A stretch of 64,000 bases of DNA, taken from Zetaproteobacteria bacterium CG06_land_8_20_14_3_00_59_53 (lineage in GTDB: Bacteria; Pseudomonadota; Zetaproteobacteria; Mariprofundales; Mariprofundaceae). Under the pieces are notes generated by a model, which saw only the letters and a program-made list of their open reading frames with translations, was not told the DNA's origin and did no database searches. The stretch's first letter is position 1, and the number at the start of each line of letters is the position of its first letter. The stretch spans positions 90,805-154,804 of the forward strand of contig PEWE01000033.1 in the NCBI GenBank assembly GCA_002779605.1. The letters are read 5' to 3'. Positions 16,032-24,044 of this stretch are shown piece after piece. The translations under genes were made by a program, and so were the position numbers.

Positions 16032-17254
16032 TGCGTTTGTTTGGCGCAGTATTGATGTGCCTGATCATGATCAACACCGGGGAGGCTCAGGCTGCAGCAT
16101 GGCCGAAAAGCCCGAATATCGAGGCTAAATCCTGGGTTCTGATCGATGCCCGCTCCGGACAGGTGCTGGTGGAAAACAACGCGCACCAGAAGCTGCCTCC
16201 GGCCAGTCTGACCAAGATGATGACCCTGTATCTGGCCTTCGAAGACATCAAGCTCAGCCGCCTGAAGCTGGATGAAACCGTGTCAGTCAGTGAAAAGGCC
16301 TGGAAGATCGGCGGCAGCACGATGTTTCTGGAGCCCCGTCTGCATCCGACCATCGATGAAGTGCTGCACGGCATCGCCACCCTTTCCGGCAACGATGCCT
16401 GCATCGCGCTGGCCGAGCATGTGGCCGGCAGCGAGGATGCCTTCGCCCAGCGCATGAACCAGAAAGCCAAGGAACTGGGCATGAACGATACCCATTTCAT
16501 GAATGCCACGGGCTTCCCCGATGAAAACCACTACAGCACGGCCTTCGACATGGCTGTACTCGGTGCTGCTCTTTGGCGCGACTTTCCCAAGCATTACGCC
16601 TTATTCAGCGAACGCAGCTATACCTATGGCGCCACCACCCAGCCAAACCGCAATCGCCTGCTCTGGACGCTACCGGGTGCTGACGGCATCAAAACCGGTC
16701 ATACCCAGGAAGCCGGCTATTGCCTTGTTGCATCTGCCGCACAGGATCGGTCCCGCTTGGTATCCGCCGTATTCGGCACCGACTCCGACAATCAGCGCAT
16801 CAGCCAGTCGCGCGTGCTAATGCAATTCGGTTTTCGCAATTTCGTAACCCTTCGCCCGACTGAACGTGACATCCGCCGTCAGGTCGAGGTATTCCAGGGA
16901 ACCGAGGACCACGTCTGGCTGCTGCCATCCAAACCGGTATGGATCACCGTGCCCAAGGGGAATGAGAACGCCGTCTCCTTCCGTCTGCGCTATCCTGCTC
17001 CGCTGATCGCCCCGATCGCCGAGGGCCAGAGGATCGGCACCATCGATGCCGTGATGAAAAGCAAGCAGGGTGAAGAGGTCCTTGCATCCATTCCGATGCA
17101 GGCCCGTCGCAGCATTCCCGAGGCCTCATGGTTCGGGCGCAAGTGGGATGCGATCCGCCTGTGGTGGTCCAGTAAAGAGAACGAGAGCGATAACGCTCCG
17201 GATATGCCGGCAACCGAGGAAAATCCTGCGGACACCGCGGCGGCTGCACAATGA
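16025..17254 (+). CDS. dacC: D-alanyl-D-alanine carboxypeptidase (PBP5/6 type)
   Basis: 409 aa periplasmic serine peptidase that trims the terminal D-Ala of peptidoglycan stem peptides. All three active-site motifs are intact: SLTK at 61-64, SGN at 121-123 and KTG at 223-225. Signal peptide at residues 1-25, and a C-terminal beta-sandwich domain (from about 265) as in PBP5/6; the C-terminus is acidic rather than the usual amphipathic anchor. AGGAGG sits before the ATG at 16025, although the frame is open from 15947. Overlaps the next gene (ATGA). Confidence 0.93.
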   Translation: MVMRLFGAVLMCLIMINTGEAQAAAWPKSPNIEAKSWVLIDARSGQVLVENNAHQKLPPASLTKMMTLYLAFEDIKLSRLKLDETVSVSEKAWKIGGSTMFLEPRLHPTIDEVLHGIATLSGNDACIALAEHVAGSEDAFAQRMNQKAKELGMNDTHFMNATGFPDENHYSTAFDMAVLGAALWRDFPKHYALFSERSYTYGATTQPNRNRLLWTLPGADGIKTGHTQEAGYCLVASAAQDRSRLVSAVFGTDSDNQRISQSRVLMQFGFRNFVTLRPTERDIRRQVEVFQGTEDHVWLLPSKPVWITVPKGNENAVSFRLRYPAPLIAPIAEGQRIGTIDAVMKSKQGEEVLASIPMQARRSIPEASWFGRKWDAIRLWWSSKENESDNAPDMPATEENPADTAAAAQ

Positions 17255-18102
17255 CAACCGCCTACGTCAACGGCCATTTCCTGCCGATGGAATCGGCCAT
17301 GGTGCATATCGAGGATCGCGGCTTCCAGTTCGCCGACGGCGTGTATGAGGTCGTAGCCTGCTTCAACGGCCATTTCCTCGATATGGGCCCGCATCTGGAA
17401 CGCCTGGAGCAATCCTGTGCGGCCATCAATATCCCCCTGCCCTGCACGCTCGAACGGCTTGCCGAACTGGTGCAGGAAACCTGGCGCAGAAACCCGTTCC
17501 AGGATGCCATGGTATACATCCAGGTGACCCGCGGTGCGGCACCGCGCGCGCATCTGGCTCCGGACAATCTGGTACCGACGCTGGTGATTACTTCCGCCGA
17601 TCTGCCCAAGCCCTCCGAGTCCAAACTAGCCAAGGGTGCAAAGGCGATCACGCTGGCTGATTTCCGCTGGAAGCACTGCGAGATCAAATCCATCGCGCTT
17701 TTAGCCAGCGTGATGGGCAAGCAGGAGGCCAACCGCCGGCAAGCCGACGAGGCCTTCTGGCTGGATGGAGAAGGCCATGTGTTGGAAGGCTGCTCGACCA
17801 ATATCTTCGCGGTGATCAACGGTACTCTGGTCACCCACCCGCTGGACCATCAGGTGCTTGGCGGTATCACCCGCAAGATGCTGATCCGCGTCGCTCACGA
17901 TGCAGGGATCGAGGTGCAGGAACGCCCGTGGAAACTGGACGAGCCGGGGCTCACCGAAACCATGCTGACCAGCACCACCAATGCCGCGCTACCGGTCTGC
18001 TTCATGGACGACAAGCCGGTCGGAAACGGTGTTCCCGGACCGATGACCCGCAAGCTGCGCGGCCTGATGATCGACGCCATGGACGCGCTGCGCGCGTCCT
18101 GA
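17251..18102 (+). CDS. dat: D-amino-acid aminotransferase (class IV)
   Basis: 283 aa PLP enzyme that interconverts D-alanine, 2-oxoglutarate, pyruvate and D-glutamate. The PLP lysine is Lys146 in KHCEIKSIALL; the downstream class IV motif EGCSTNIFAV and the TMLTSTTNAALPV phosphate-contact region are present, and the N-terminus reads EDRGFQFADGVYE as in D-amino-acid (not branched-chain) members. Translationally coupled to dacC, which releases D-Ala, so recycling of D-amino acids is a plausible role. Confidence 0.9.
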   Translation: MTTAYVNGHFLPMESAMVHIEDRGFQFADGVYEVVACFNGHFLDMGPHLERLEQSCAAINIPLPCTLERLAELVQETWRRNPFQDAMVYIQVTRGAAPRAHLAPDNLVPTLVITSADLPKPSESKLAKGAKAITLADFRWKHCEIKSIALLASVMGKQEANRRQADEAFWLDGEGHVLEGCSTNIFAVINGTLVTHPLDHQVLGGITRKMLIRVAHDAGIEVQERPWKLDEPGLTETMLTSTTNAALPVCFMDDKPVGNGVPGPMTRKLRGLMIDAMDALRAS

Positions 18103-18123
18103 TGCCGGTAACGGGGAGATTCG

Positions 18124-18774
18124 ATGATGCGTGAACGGAAGATCGGCGCTGTGTTGTTCGATATGGACGGCACCCTGATCGATGCCTTCCGCCCCATCAT
18201 CACGGCTCTGAACAAAACCCTGGCCGATTTCGGTCTGCCTCAGATGACGGATGACGAGGTGCGCCGGCATACCGGGCGTGGTGAATGCAGCATGATTTCG
18301 CTGTTCGGCGACAACCGTGAAGCCGCTGCCGCACGATATCTCGAATACCATGACGAGAATCTGTTCGATGTGCGCCCGTTGCCGGGTGCCGTTGAATTGC
18401 TCGAATGGTTGAAAGAGCGCGGCATAGGCAGTGCCATCGTCACCAGCAAAAGCCAGATCCGGGCCGATAAACAATTGGCCTTCCTCGGCTGGGAGGCCAA
18501 GCTGGCTGCTGTCATCGGTCTTTGCGAAGGCCGGCGCCAGAAACCCGACCCGCACACCATCCATCTGGCCTGCGAGGCGCTGGGTGTAAGCGCGGAACGA
18601 TGCATCATGGTCGGTGACGGCACGGCGGATATCAAAGCGGCCAGACGTGCCGGCGCCCTGCCGGTGGGCCTGACCCATTCCTTTTCAGCCGATGAATTGA
18701 CCGAGGCAGGTGCTACCCGCTGCTTCTCTTCACTACATGAGGTTCATGCATGGCTGCAGAAACAGCCCCTGTAA
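18124..18774 (+). CDS. HAD-superfamily phosphatase, phosphoglycolate-phosphatase-like
   Basis: 216 aa. Nucleophile and acid Asp13/Asp15 in LFDMDGTL, motif II Thr/Ser in VTSKS, motif III Lys in EGRRQKPDP and motif IV GDGTADIKAARRAG. A short helical cap between strand 1 and motif II puts it in the Gph/beta-phosphoglucomutase-like class, so small phosphorylated sugars or phosphoglycolate are likely substrates. ATG follows GGGGAG. The end overlaps the hslO start by 25 bases. Confidence 0.85.
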   Translation: MMRERKIGAVLFDMDGTLIDAFRPIITALNKTLADFGLPQMTDDEVRRHTGRGECSMISLFGDNREAAAARYLEYHDENLFDVRPLPGAVELLEWLKERGIGSAIVTSKSQIRADKQLAFLGWEAKLAAVIGLCEGRRQKPDPHTIHLACEALGVSAERCIMVGDGTADIKAARRAGALPVGLTHSFSADELTEAGATRCFSSLHEVHAWLQKQPL

Positions 18775-19601
18775 ACGGTTCGCAGGCAGCGGACACCCTG
18801 ATCCGCTTCCTGCTGCCCACCGCACAGACCCGCGGCGCGATCATCCGCGGCAGCAACCTGCGCGCCGAGGCCTGCCGTATCCACGGCCTGATCGAAGGCG
18901 ATCAGCACTCGCCCGGCGAATTGTTCGCACAGACCCTGATCGGTTCCATCCTGCTACTCTCCATCAGCAAGGGCGGCGTACGCCAGGTGCTGCAACTCGA
19001 CGGCAGCAGCGGACCGATCAAGCGCATTCTGGCCGAAACCAAGAACAACGGCGTGCGTGGTTATGTGGATTGGAATGATGGTGTCAGCACGCAGGGCAAC
19101 AGCGACTCCCCGTTCAGCTGGCTGGGCAGTCCGGTGACCATCTCCACGGTGCGCGATCCCGGATTCGGCCAACCCTATATCTCAAGCGTGCAGTCGAAAT
19201 CCGAATTTCTGGCCGACATGCTGGTCGACTACACCAATCAGTCGGTGCAGACGCGTGCCGACTTCGTGCTGCATCACGATACCGGATTATTGCTCGAGGC
19301 CATGCCGGGGAGCAGTGATGACGCATGGTTCTCCGCCGTCGAGGCGATGGCTGCCATCCCCGATGCAGCACTGCAGGGTGACCCCGAAGAGGCCCTGCAG
19401 GGCTTTGCCAGGCTCGGCATGAAGATCGTCGGACGCGATACCTACAGCTGGCGCTGTGACTGTGACGGCGAAAGCATGGCCCGTGCGCTGGCCAATATGC
19501 CGGCGCAAACGGTCGAGGAATTAAAGGATGATCAGGGCCTGATCACCGTTGCCTGTCGTTTCTGCAACAGTTCGCACAGCATCAAACCCGGCGGTTCCTG
19601 A
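18750..19601 (+). CDS. hslO: Redox-regulated chaperone Hsp33
   Basis: 283 aa cytosolic holdase activated by oxidative and heat stress. The zinc redox switch is intact, with Cys236/Cys238 (CDCD) and Cys269/Cys272 (CRFC). Family blocks near the N-terminus: RGAIIRGSNLRAEACRIHG and the oligomer face. GAGG precedes the ATG. Last gene of the plus-strand run that began with pcm; it is convergent with the DnaJ-like gene, the two stops being 67 bases apart. Confidence 0.95.
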   Translation: MAAETAPVNGSQAADTLIRFLLPTAQTRGAIIRGSNLRAEACRIHGLIEGDQHSPGELFAQTLIGSILLLSISKGGVRQVLQLDGSSGPIKRILAETKNNGVRGYVDWNDGVSTQGNSDSPFSWLGSPVTISTVRDPGFGQPYISSVQSKSEFLADMLVDYTNQSVQTRADFVLHHDTGLLLEAMPGSSDDAWFSAVEAMAAIPDAALQGDPEEALQGFARLGMKIVGRDTYSWRCDCDGESMARALANMPAQTVEELKDDQGLITVACRFCNSSHSIKPGGS

Positions 19602-19667
19602 AGGGTATTTCCGACAAAGCCCGGAAATCAATGACATGCCGATCAGATCGCCGGGCCTGACAAGAGC

Positions 19668-20360
19668 TCAGGAAGCGGGCTGATCCCCGGACAGCGGCGG
19701 GTAGCCCTGCACCACACGGTGCGGCTCAAGATCGATCTCGGCTGCATACTGACCGATATAACCTTTCAGATAGGCTCTGGCAGGCAATGAGGCGACATCT
19801 TCTTCTTCGATGGCTCTCAGGTAAGTGATGGAGATACGCGTGTGCTCCGCCACATCCTGCAGTTCAACGCCGCGATACTCGCGCACTTCGCGTAACAGGC
19901 TGCCGCTGAACACCTCGGCATCCTGCATCCTGCGTTCCAGATCGGGATCGTAATCGCGCGGCTTGCGCTGATGCAGGCGGACCACATTATCCCCCCAGCG
20001 CGGCTTGCTCTTGACTTCAATGGCCTCATCCACGAATTCCTTCAGCGCATCAGGTGCTGCTTCAACCGGCTCATCGGCAATCGCATCGCCTTCCCTGTCA
20101 TCGAACGCATGGCTTGCGGCAGTTGCCGGTGCATAGCCATGTTCATCGTCGTAGACACGGCGCTTTTCACGGTCGGAAAGGATCGCGTAGGCCTTATCGA
20201 CCTCTTGTCGAATCTCGGCCAGTTCCTCTTCGCTGTACAACGAATACACCGCCAGTGAATCCTTACGGAAGGTCAGCTTGGCATGGCGATAGGCATTGAT
20301 GATATCCAGCTTGCTGGCCTGCGGTGAGATACGCAGCAGTGAGTAGTAATCGGTCGGCAT
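19668..20360 (-). CDS. J-like domain plus RodZ-type helix-turn-helix protein
   Basis: 230 aa. Residues about 3-75 form a J-domain-like helix bundle (TDYYSLLRISPQASKLDIINAY...DREKRRVYD), but the catalytic HPD loop is replaced by FRKDS, so stimulation of a DnaK ATPase is unlikely. A low-complexity acidic linker leads to a C-terminal HTH of the RodZ/HTH_25 type (LREVREYRGVELQDVAEHTRIS.TYLRAIEEED) at about 150-215. The start at 20360 shares one base with the stop of the MinD-like gene, so the two are co-translated. Likely a cytoskeletal or polarity adaptor; inference. Confidence 0.75.
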   Translation of the reverse strand: MPTDYYSLLRISPQASKLDIINAYRHAKLTFRKDSLAVYSLYSEEELAEIRQEVDKAYAILSDREKRRVYDDEHGYAPATAASHAFDDREGDAIADEPVEAAPDALKEFVDEAIEVKSKPRWGDNVVRLHQRKPRDYDPDLERRMQDAEVFSGSLLREVREYRGVELQDVAEHTRISITYLRAIEEEDVASLPARAYLKGYIGQYAAEIDLEPHRVVQGYPPLSGDQPAS

Positions 20361-21352
20361 CAGGATTCGGCGGCGGCTTCGGCCTGATCGACCTCGTCCT
20401 CGGCCATCAGTGAGGCAACCATGGTGTCGATATGAATTGCCAGGCGCGATTGCGGAAAGGAGGAAAAAAACGCACGGCGCTGCTGCAGTGCCTTGAGCAC
20501 CATCTTGTCGTGATGCAGGAATCCGAGATAGCTGATGTGCGTGCCGAAATAGCGGCTGCATACCATCTGCATCGAACGACCGAGTTCGGTATCGGCAGGC
20601 TCCACCACCTGATTGACGATGATATGCAGCCTCATCCCGCCAAGCTCGCGGCGCAGCACCTCGCCGACGCGAGGCTTACGGCGGGCCATCTCATCCACGA
20701 AATCGGCCAATGAGCCGGCCTTCCCCCCCTCGCCCCGCCGCTGGCTCATCAACTGCTGCACACTTTCGCGTGCCTGCTTGGGAACATCGCGCAGGCGACG
20801 GATCAGCACGCATTTCAGAAAACGGTAGGTATTCTCCACCGAGCCGGGATCGGGGGTGACGGAGACCAGACCGTGATCGGCCTCGATGAAGAAGTCGAGG
20901 GTATTGAACGAAGTGCCGGCACCAAGATCGAGAATCACATAATCGGCATCCAGCTTGGGCAGGTTGCGCAGCAGTTTGGTCTTCTGGAAATACTGGATAT
21001 TGGCGATACTCAGCGAATCGCCCGCCCCGCTGATGATGCGCAGCCGCTCGATACCGGTTTCCTCGGCGACCTGATTGATATCAACCACCTTGCCGCCGAG
21101 ATAGTCGGAGAGTGTGAACTTGCTGCCGCGGATGCCGAGACTGGTATGCAGATTGGCGCCGCCCAGATCGAGATCGACCACCACCACGCGCTTGCCGGCC
21201 TTGGCCAAGGCAACGCCCATGCTGGCCGAGATAAAGCTCTTGCCCACGCCGCCCTTGCCGCCGCCAAGCGCCCAGATGCGGGGACGCGCAGGCTCGCTGG
21301 CAGGCTGCATCACTGCGTTACCCTCATTCATCGTGCCGACTTCCGGCCGCAT
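20360..21352 (-). CDS. MinD/ParA/FlhG-family ATPase
   Basis: 330 aa with deviant Walker A GGKGGVGKS at 31-39, switch I DLDLGGANLHTSLG and Walker B-like YVILDLGAGTS. This is the MinD/FlhG (YlxH) branch of ParA ATPases, which dimerise on ATP and act in positioning; the C-terminal half (about 150-310) has a longer insert (RRGEGGKAGSLADFVDEMARRKP) than MinD and lacks a visible amphipathic membrane-targeting helix at the end. The start is ambiguous: ATG 21352 is used, ATG 21331 is possible. Directly coupled to the J-like/HTH gene; no min or flagellar genes are nearby. Confidence 0.85.
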   Translation of the reverse strand: MRPEVGTMNEGNAVMQPASEPARPRIWALGGGKGGVGKSFISASMGVALAKAGKRVVVVDLDLGGANLHTSLGIRGSKFTLSDYLGGKVVDINQVAEETGIERLRIISGAGDSLSIANIQYFQKTKLLRNLPKLDADYVILDLGAGTSFNTLDFFIEADHGLVSVTPDPGSVENTYRFLKCVLIRRLRDVPKQARESVQQLMSQRRGEGGKAGSLADFVDEMARRKPRVGEVLRRELGGMRLHIIVNQVVEPADTELGRSMQMVCSRYFGTHISYLGFLHHDKMVLKALQQRRAFFSSFPQSRLAIHIDTMVASLMAEDEVDQAEAAAES

Positions 21353-21409
21353 AACGATGTGTCATTCACCCTGCGCATCAGTGTCCCCCTGTGTCGTGAG
21401 GTCACTTGT

Positions 21410-21438
21410 TACGCCACTTTATAAAATAAGTCAAGTGT
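21410..21438 (-). promoter_or_regulatory. Candidate promoter of the MinD-like operon
   Basis: On the minus strand, TTGACT and TAACAA are separated by 17 bases in the AT-rich 220-bp region between the ATPase and the divergent lipoprotein. An inverted CACTTG/CAAGTG pair flanks this stretch. The -10 match is weak. Confidence 0.3.
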
Positions 21439-21573
21439 TACGGGTATTTCCAGCTATTGCTTCATGTTGATTGGAGTTTCGCGATGCGACAAAGAACCCC
21501 CGGATGTCAGGTTTGATCCGTACCGGTGCACGGCATACCCTGCACGGCACGGGAACAGGGAGGGGAACTCATC

Positions 21574-22167
21574 ATGCATCATACCATTCAGGAAAATGAT
21601 CGAATTCCGTTTGCCGGGCGCTTTGCAATGACATGCCTGCTGCTCGCACTGCTGGCCGGGTGTGCCCTGCATACACCACAAACCGGATCAGCCTTATCCG
21701 GCATCGACGGCATCGCCTGCGTCGGGCAGATCAACACACCGCCTGCGGGACTGGTTGCTGCGGATGACGACGCACTGCTGAAATCAGTTCTCGGGTCCGG
21801 CGGCAAGGGCATGCTGTGTGCCGGCAGGGTGTATCAGGCTACGGCACCTGTAACCGTCTATCGGGTATGGGACAGCTCGAAGAGTAACTCCCTGTACGGC
21901 GGCTGGTGGTCGTTCAATCGGCCGCAGGGGCCGCGCGACAGCTATCGCACCGAGAACGACATCTGCGCCGAGTGGAGCGCACTGGACCGCATGAGTTCAT
22001 GCAGCATCAAGCCCGGGGCGAAGATCGTGGTCGGCCCCGGGCAGAGCGCGACATGCGAACACGGAATCCTCCCCAAGTCGGCAGCCAATCAGGTATTCAT
22101 CCCGAACGATTCGCGCAGCAATGTGCTGTTTGTGGAGGACTGCAGCCAAGGCGTGATCTGGCCCTAA
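21574..22167 (+). CDS. Hypothetical lipoprotein
   Basis: 197 aa with a long N-region and lipobox LLAGC at about residue 25. The mature part carries several paired cysteines (IACVG, LCAGR, DICAEW, SSCSIK, ATCEHG, EDCSQG), suggesting disulfides, and no known domain. ATG at 21574 follows AGGGAGGGGA. It is divergent from the MinD-like gene and convergent with the ferritin-like gene, so it is on its own transcript. Confidence 0.7.
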   Translation: MHHTIQENDRIPFAGRFAMTCLLLALLAGCALHTPQTGSALSGIDGIACVGQINTPPAGLVAADDDALLKSVLGSGGKGMLCAGRVYQATAPVTVYRVWDSSKSNSLYGGWWSFNRPQGPRDSYRTENDICAEWSALDRMSSCSIKPGAKIVVGPGQSATCEHGILPKSAANQVFIPNDSRSNVLFVEDCSQGVIWP

Positions 22168-22185
22168 CGACTCGCCTTATCGGCC

Positions 22186-22473
22186 TTAGCCATGGGCGAT
22201 GGGCTTGCTGGTGAACAGATAGCCCTTCAGTTCCTTATCGAAGGCAGGGTCCTGCCGGCGGATCCATTCCAGCACCATGGCGGCATGCTCTTTTTCCTCG
22301 TCACGGTTGTGCGCCAGAATGGCTTTCAGTTCCGCATCCTTGCAGGCATCGACGCGCTGGTTGTACCAGTCCACCGCTTCCAGCTCCTCCATCAGCGAAC
22401 TGATGGCGCGATGCATGTCACGGGTCGCATCGCTCAGTTCCCCGATGGGTTCGTGAAATCCTTCATTGGCCAT
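22186..22473 (-). CDS. Encapsulated-ferritin-type protein (EncFtn) without encapsulin
   Basis: 95 aa, two-helix ferroxidase of the EncFtn family, which is normally packaged in an encapsulin shell and oxidises Fe(II). The block SLMEELEAVDWYNQRV (27-41) and HNRDEEKEHAAMVLEW (55-70) is the family signature; Glu30, Glu60 and His63 occupy the positions of the di-iron ligands of the Rhodospirillum protein and Trp36 is conserved. The protein stops right after KPIAHG, so no C-terminal encapsulin-targeting peptide is present and no encapsulin gene lies in the window. ATG at 22473 overlaps the end of the broken DUF3095 gene (TGA inside). Confidence 0.9.
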   Translation of the reverse strand: MANEGFHEPIGELSDATRDMHRAISSLMEELEAVDWYNQRVDACKDAELKAILAHNRDEEKEHAAMVLEWIRRQDPAFDKELKGYLFTSKPIAHG

Positions 22474-23498
22474 CGCTATCCCCCTTGCGTATCGAGTCTT
22501 CTATGATCTGCTTTTTCATCTGCTGTGCGGCCATCTCATAGCCGCCATTGGCACCATCCAGAAAATGCACATGCTGCTGATCGTAATCGGAAACAATGCA
22601 GGTAATCAATGCCGAGGATGAGACATGCATCCCGAAGACGATCAGCCCCCGCTCACGGTAGCCCTGCAGCCTGTCGCGCAGGATATCGCTTTTCCCCGGC
22701 TCCCCGGAATAAGCATGCGCAAATAGTCGTCGAGCTTCTTGAAATCGCTGTTGGCGATCAGACGACTGCGATACATCCTCCAGTCGCCCCCTAGACGACG
22801 CACCCTGCCGCTCATCAACGCGTTACCGAACTGCCTGCGGAGCAACGAACCGAAGCGGTAGAGAGCACGCCACGGCAAAGAGGAAAACGACCGGCGAACC
22901 CCTGCTTCGACCGAGAGCAGCCTGGAATCTCCGGCCAGACTCAGGCCTGATTGGCGCAGCGGATGATAACGCGCCTCCGCCCCGTAGATATCCGCGACCA
23001 TCGAGAGGATTTCGCCGTAGGTTGCTTCATCCTGTGCCGCATCGCCGGAGCACGCCCGCACCAACAGGACAACATCCTCGCCGTGTGGGCTTGGCACCTC
23101 GTTCCAGCGGCACTCGAAACCCTCGAAGAGGCTTTCATCCGCGCCATCCATGTCCGCAATCAGGTAGGCATGGGGACTTTGAGCCTGCTTCACCCAATGC
23201 TCGGCGCACTCCAGGCCCTCGCCCGAGAACCACCGAACGCATACGGAATCTGAAGCGGCTTGACGGCATTCAGCATGGCGACGATGGATGCAACGCCGAC
23301 TGCGTTCACCTGCTTGTATCTGCCCTCACGAGTCGCGCCGGTTGAGTCGCACAAATCGGTAATCACCACGCACCAGCCCTCTGGAAGTCGTTGACAGGAG
23401 GCGGAATCAGAAAATCTGGAAAACTCTGCACAACCCGGCATCTGCGCGAAAAAACCAGAAGAGTCAGGCATGGCGGAAGGCATATGATTCAATGCCAT
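22463..23498 (-). pseudogene. DUF3095-family gene, broken by an internal deletion and a frameshift
   Basis: Three pieces of one family are readable in different frames. First piece: AEFSRFSDSASCQRLPEGW and ITDLCDSTGATREGRYKQVN to PYAFGG (23498 to about 23230). The second resumes as SGEGLECAEHWVKQAQSP and runs to DDYLRMLIPG (to about 22700); by recall the family has roughly 65 more residues between them. The third, EPGKSDILRDRLQGYRERG to DGANGGYEMAA, ends at TGA 22463 inside the ferritin ATG. The second frame break falls in a C/G-rich run at 22694-22706. Full-length members are near 390 aa. Assigned from memory of the family, so a homology search is decisive. Confidence 0.75.
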
Positions 23499-23513
23499 GA
23501 ACTGACGTGAACG

Positions 23514-24044
23514 TCATCGGGAGGTGAAGGTAATATCCACATCCACCAGGCCGTTGGCCTCGACATCGGAAAGTTTGGCACGATCGGTATGTACGCCAAG
23601 CCCCGCCATCTGGCCCAGGAAGCGCACCATATCGGCATACGGCGCCTTGCGAAGCTGCACCAGCACGCTCTGTCCGGACAGGCCCGGCTGCGGCTTGATG
23701 CGTGTGATGAACTGGCGGACATTGCTACTACGCGCTGCCGTATCCAGCTGACTCAGCAGATCGCCCTGTGCAGCGGTTTTTACCCCGCCCTTGGCCACCT
23801 TGTCGGCCAGAATGCCGGCCTCGGCAAGTTGCGCCTCAAGCGCCGGCATCGCAGCGCGCATGGCTGCAGCCTCGTCCCGCATCGGCAACCACAGACCGAA
23901 CACCAGAATCAGCAATGGCAGAAGAGCGGCGGTACCCAGCAACAGCCGCTGTTCGCGCGTCTGCAACTGCTGGTAACGCGGCATGGCGTGCTTCCTCCAT
24001 AGTTCGGAGAAGCGGGCGGATAGTTGCCTCAACATGGACTTCAT
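23514..24044 (-). CDS. gspM: Type II secretion system protein M
   Basis: 176 aa inner-membrane component: short cytoplasmic N-terminus, one membrane helix (about 38-57) and a periplasmic ferredoxin-like domain (RQFITRIKPQPG, VLVQLRKAPYADMVRFLGQM). It binds GspL at the inner-membrane assembly platform. The ATG at 24044 makes the common ATGA overlap with the gspL stop; TTG at 24053 is a possible extension. Last gene of the minus-strand secretion operon. Confidence 0.9.
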   Translation of the reverse strand: MKSMLRQLSARFSELWRKHAMPRYQQLQTREQRLLLGTAALLPLLILVFGLWLPMRDEAAAMRAAMPALEAQLAEAGILADKVAKGGVKTAAQGDLLSQLDTAARSSNVRQFITRIKPQPGLSGQSVLVQLRKAPYADMVRFLGQMAGLGVHTDRAKLSDVEANGLVDVDITFTSR

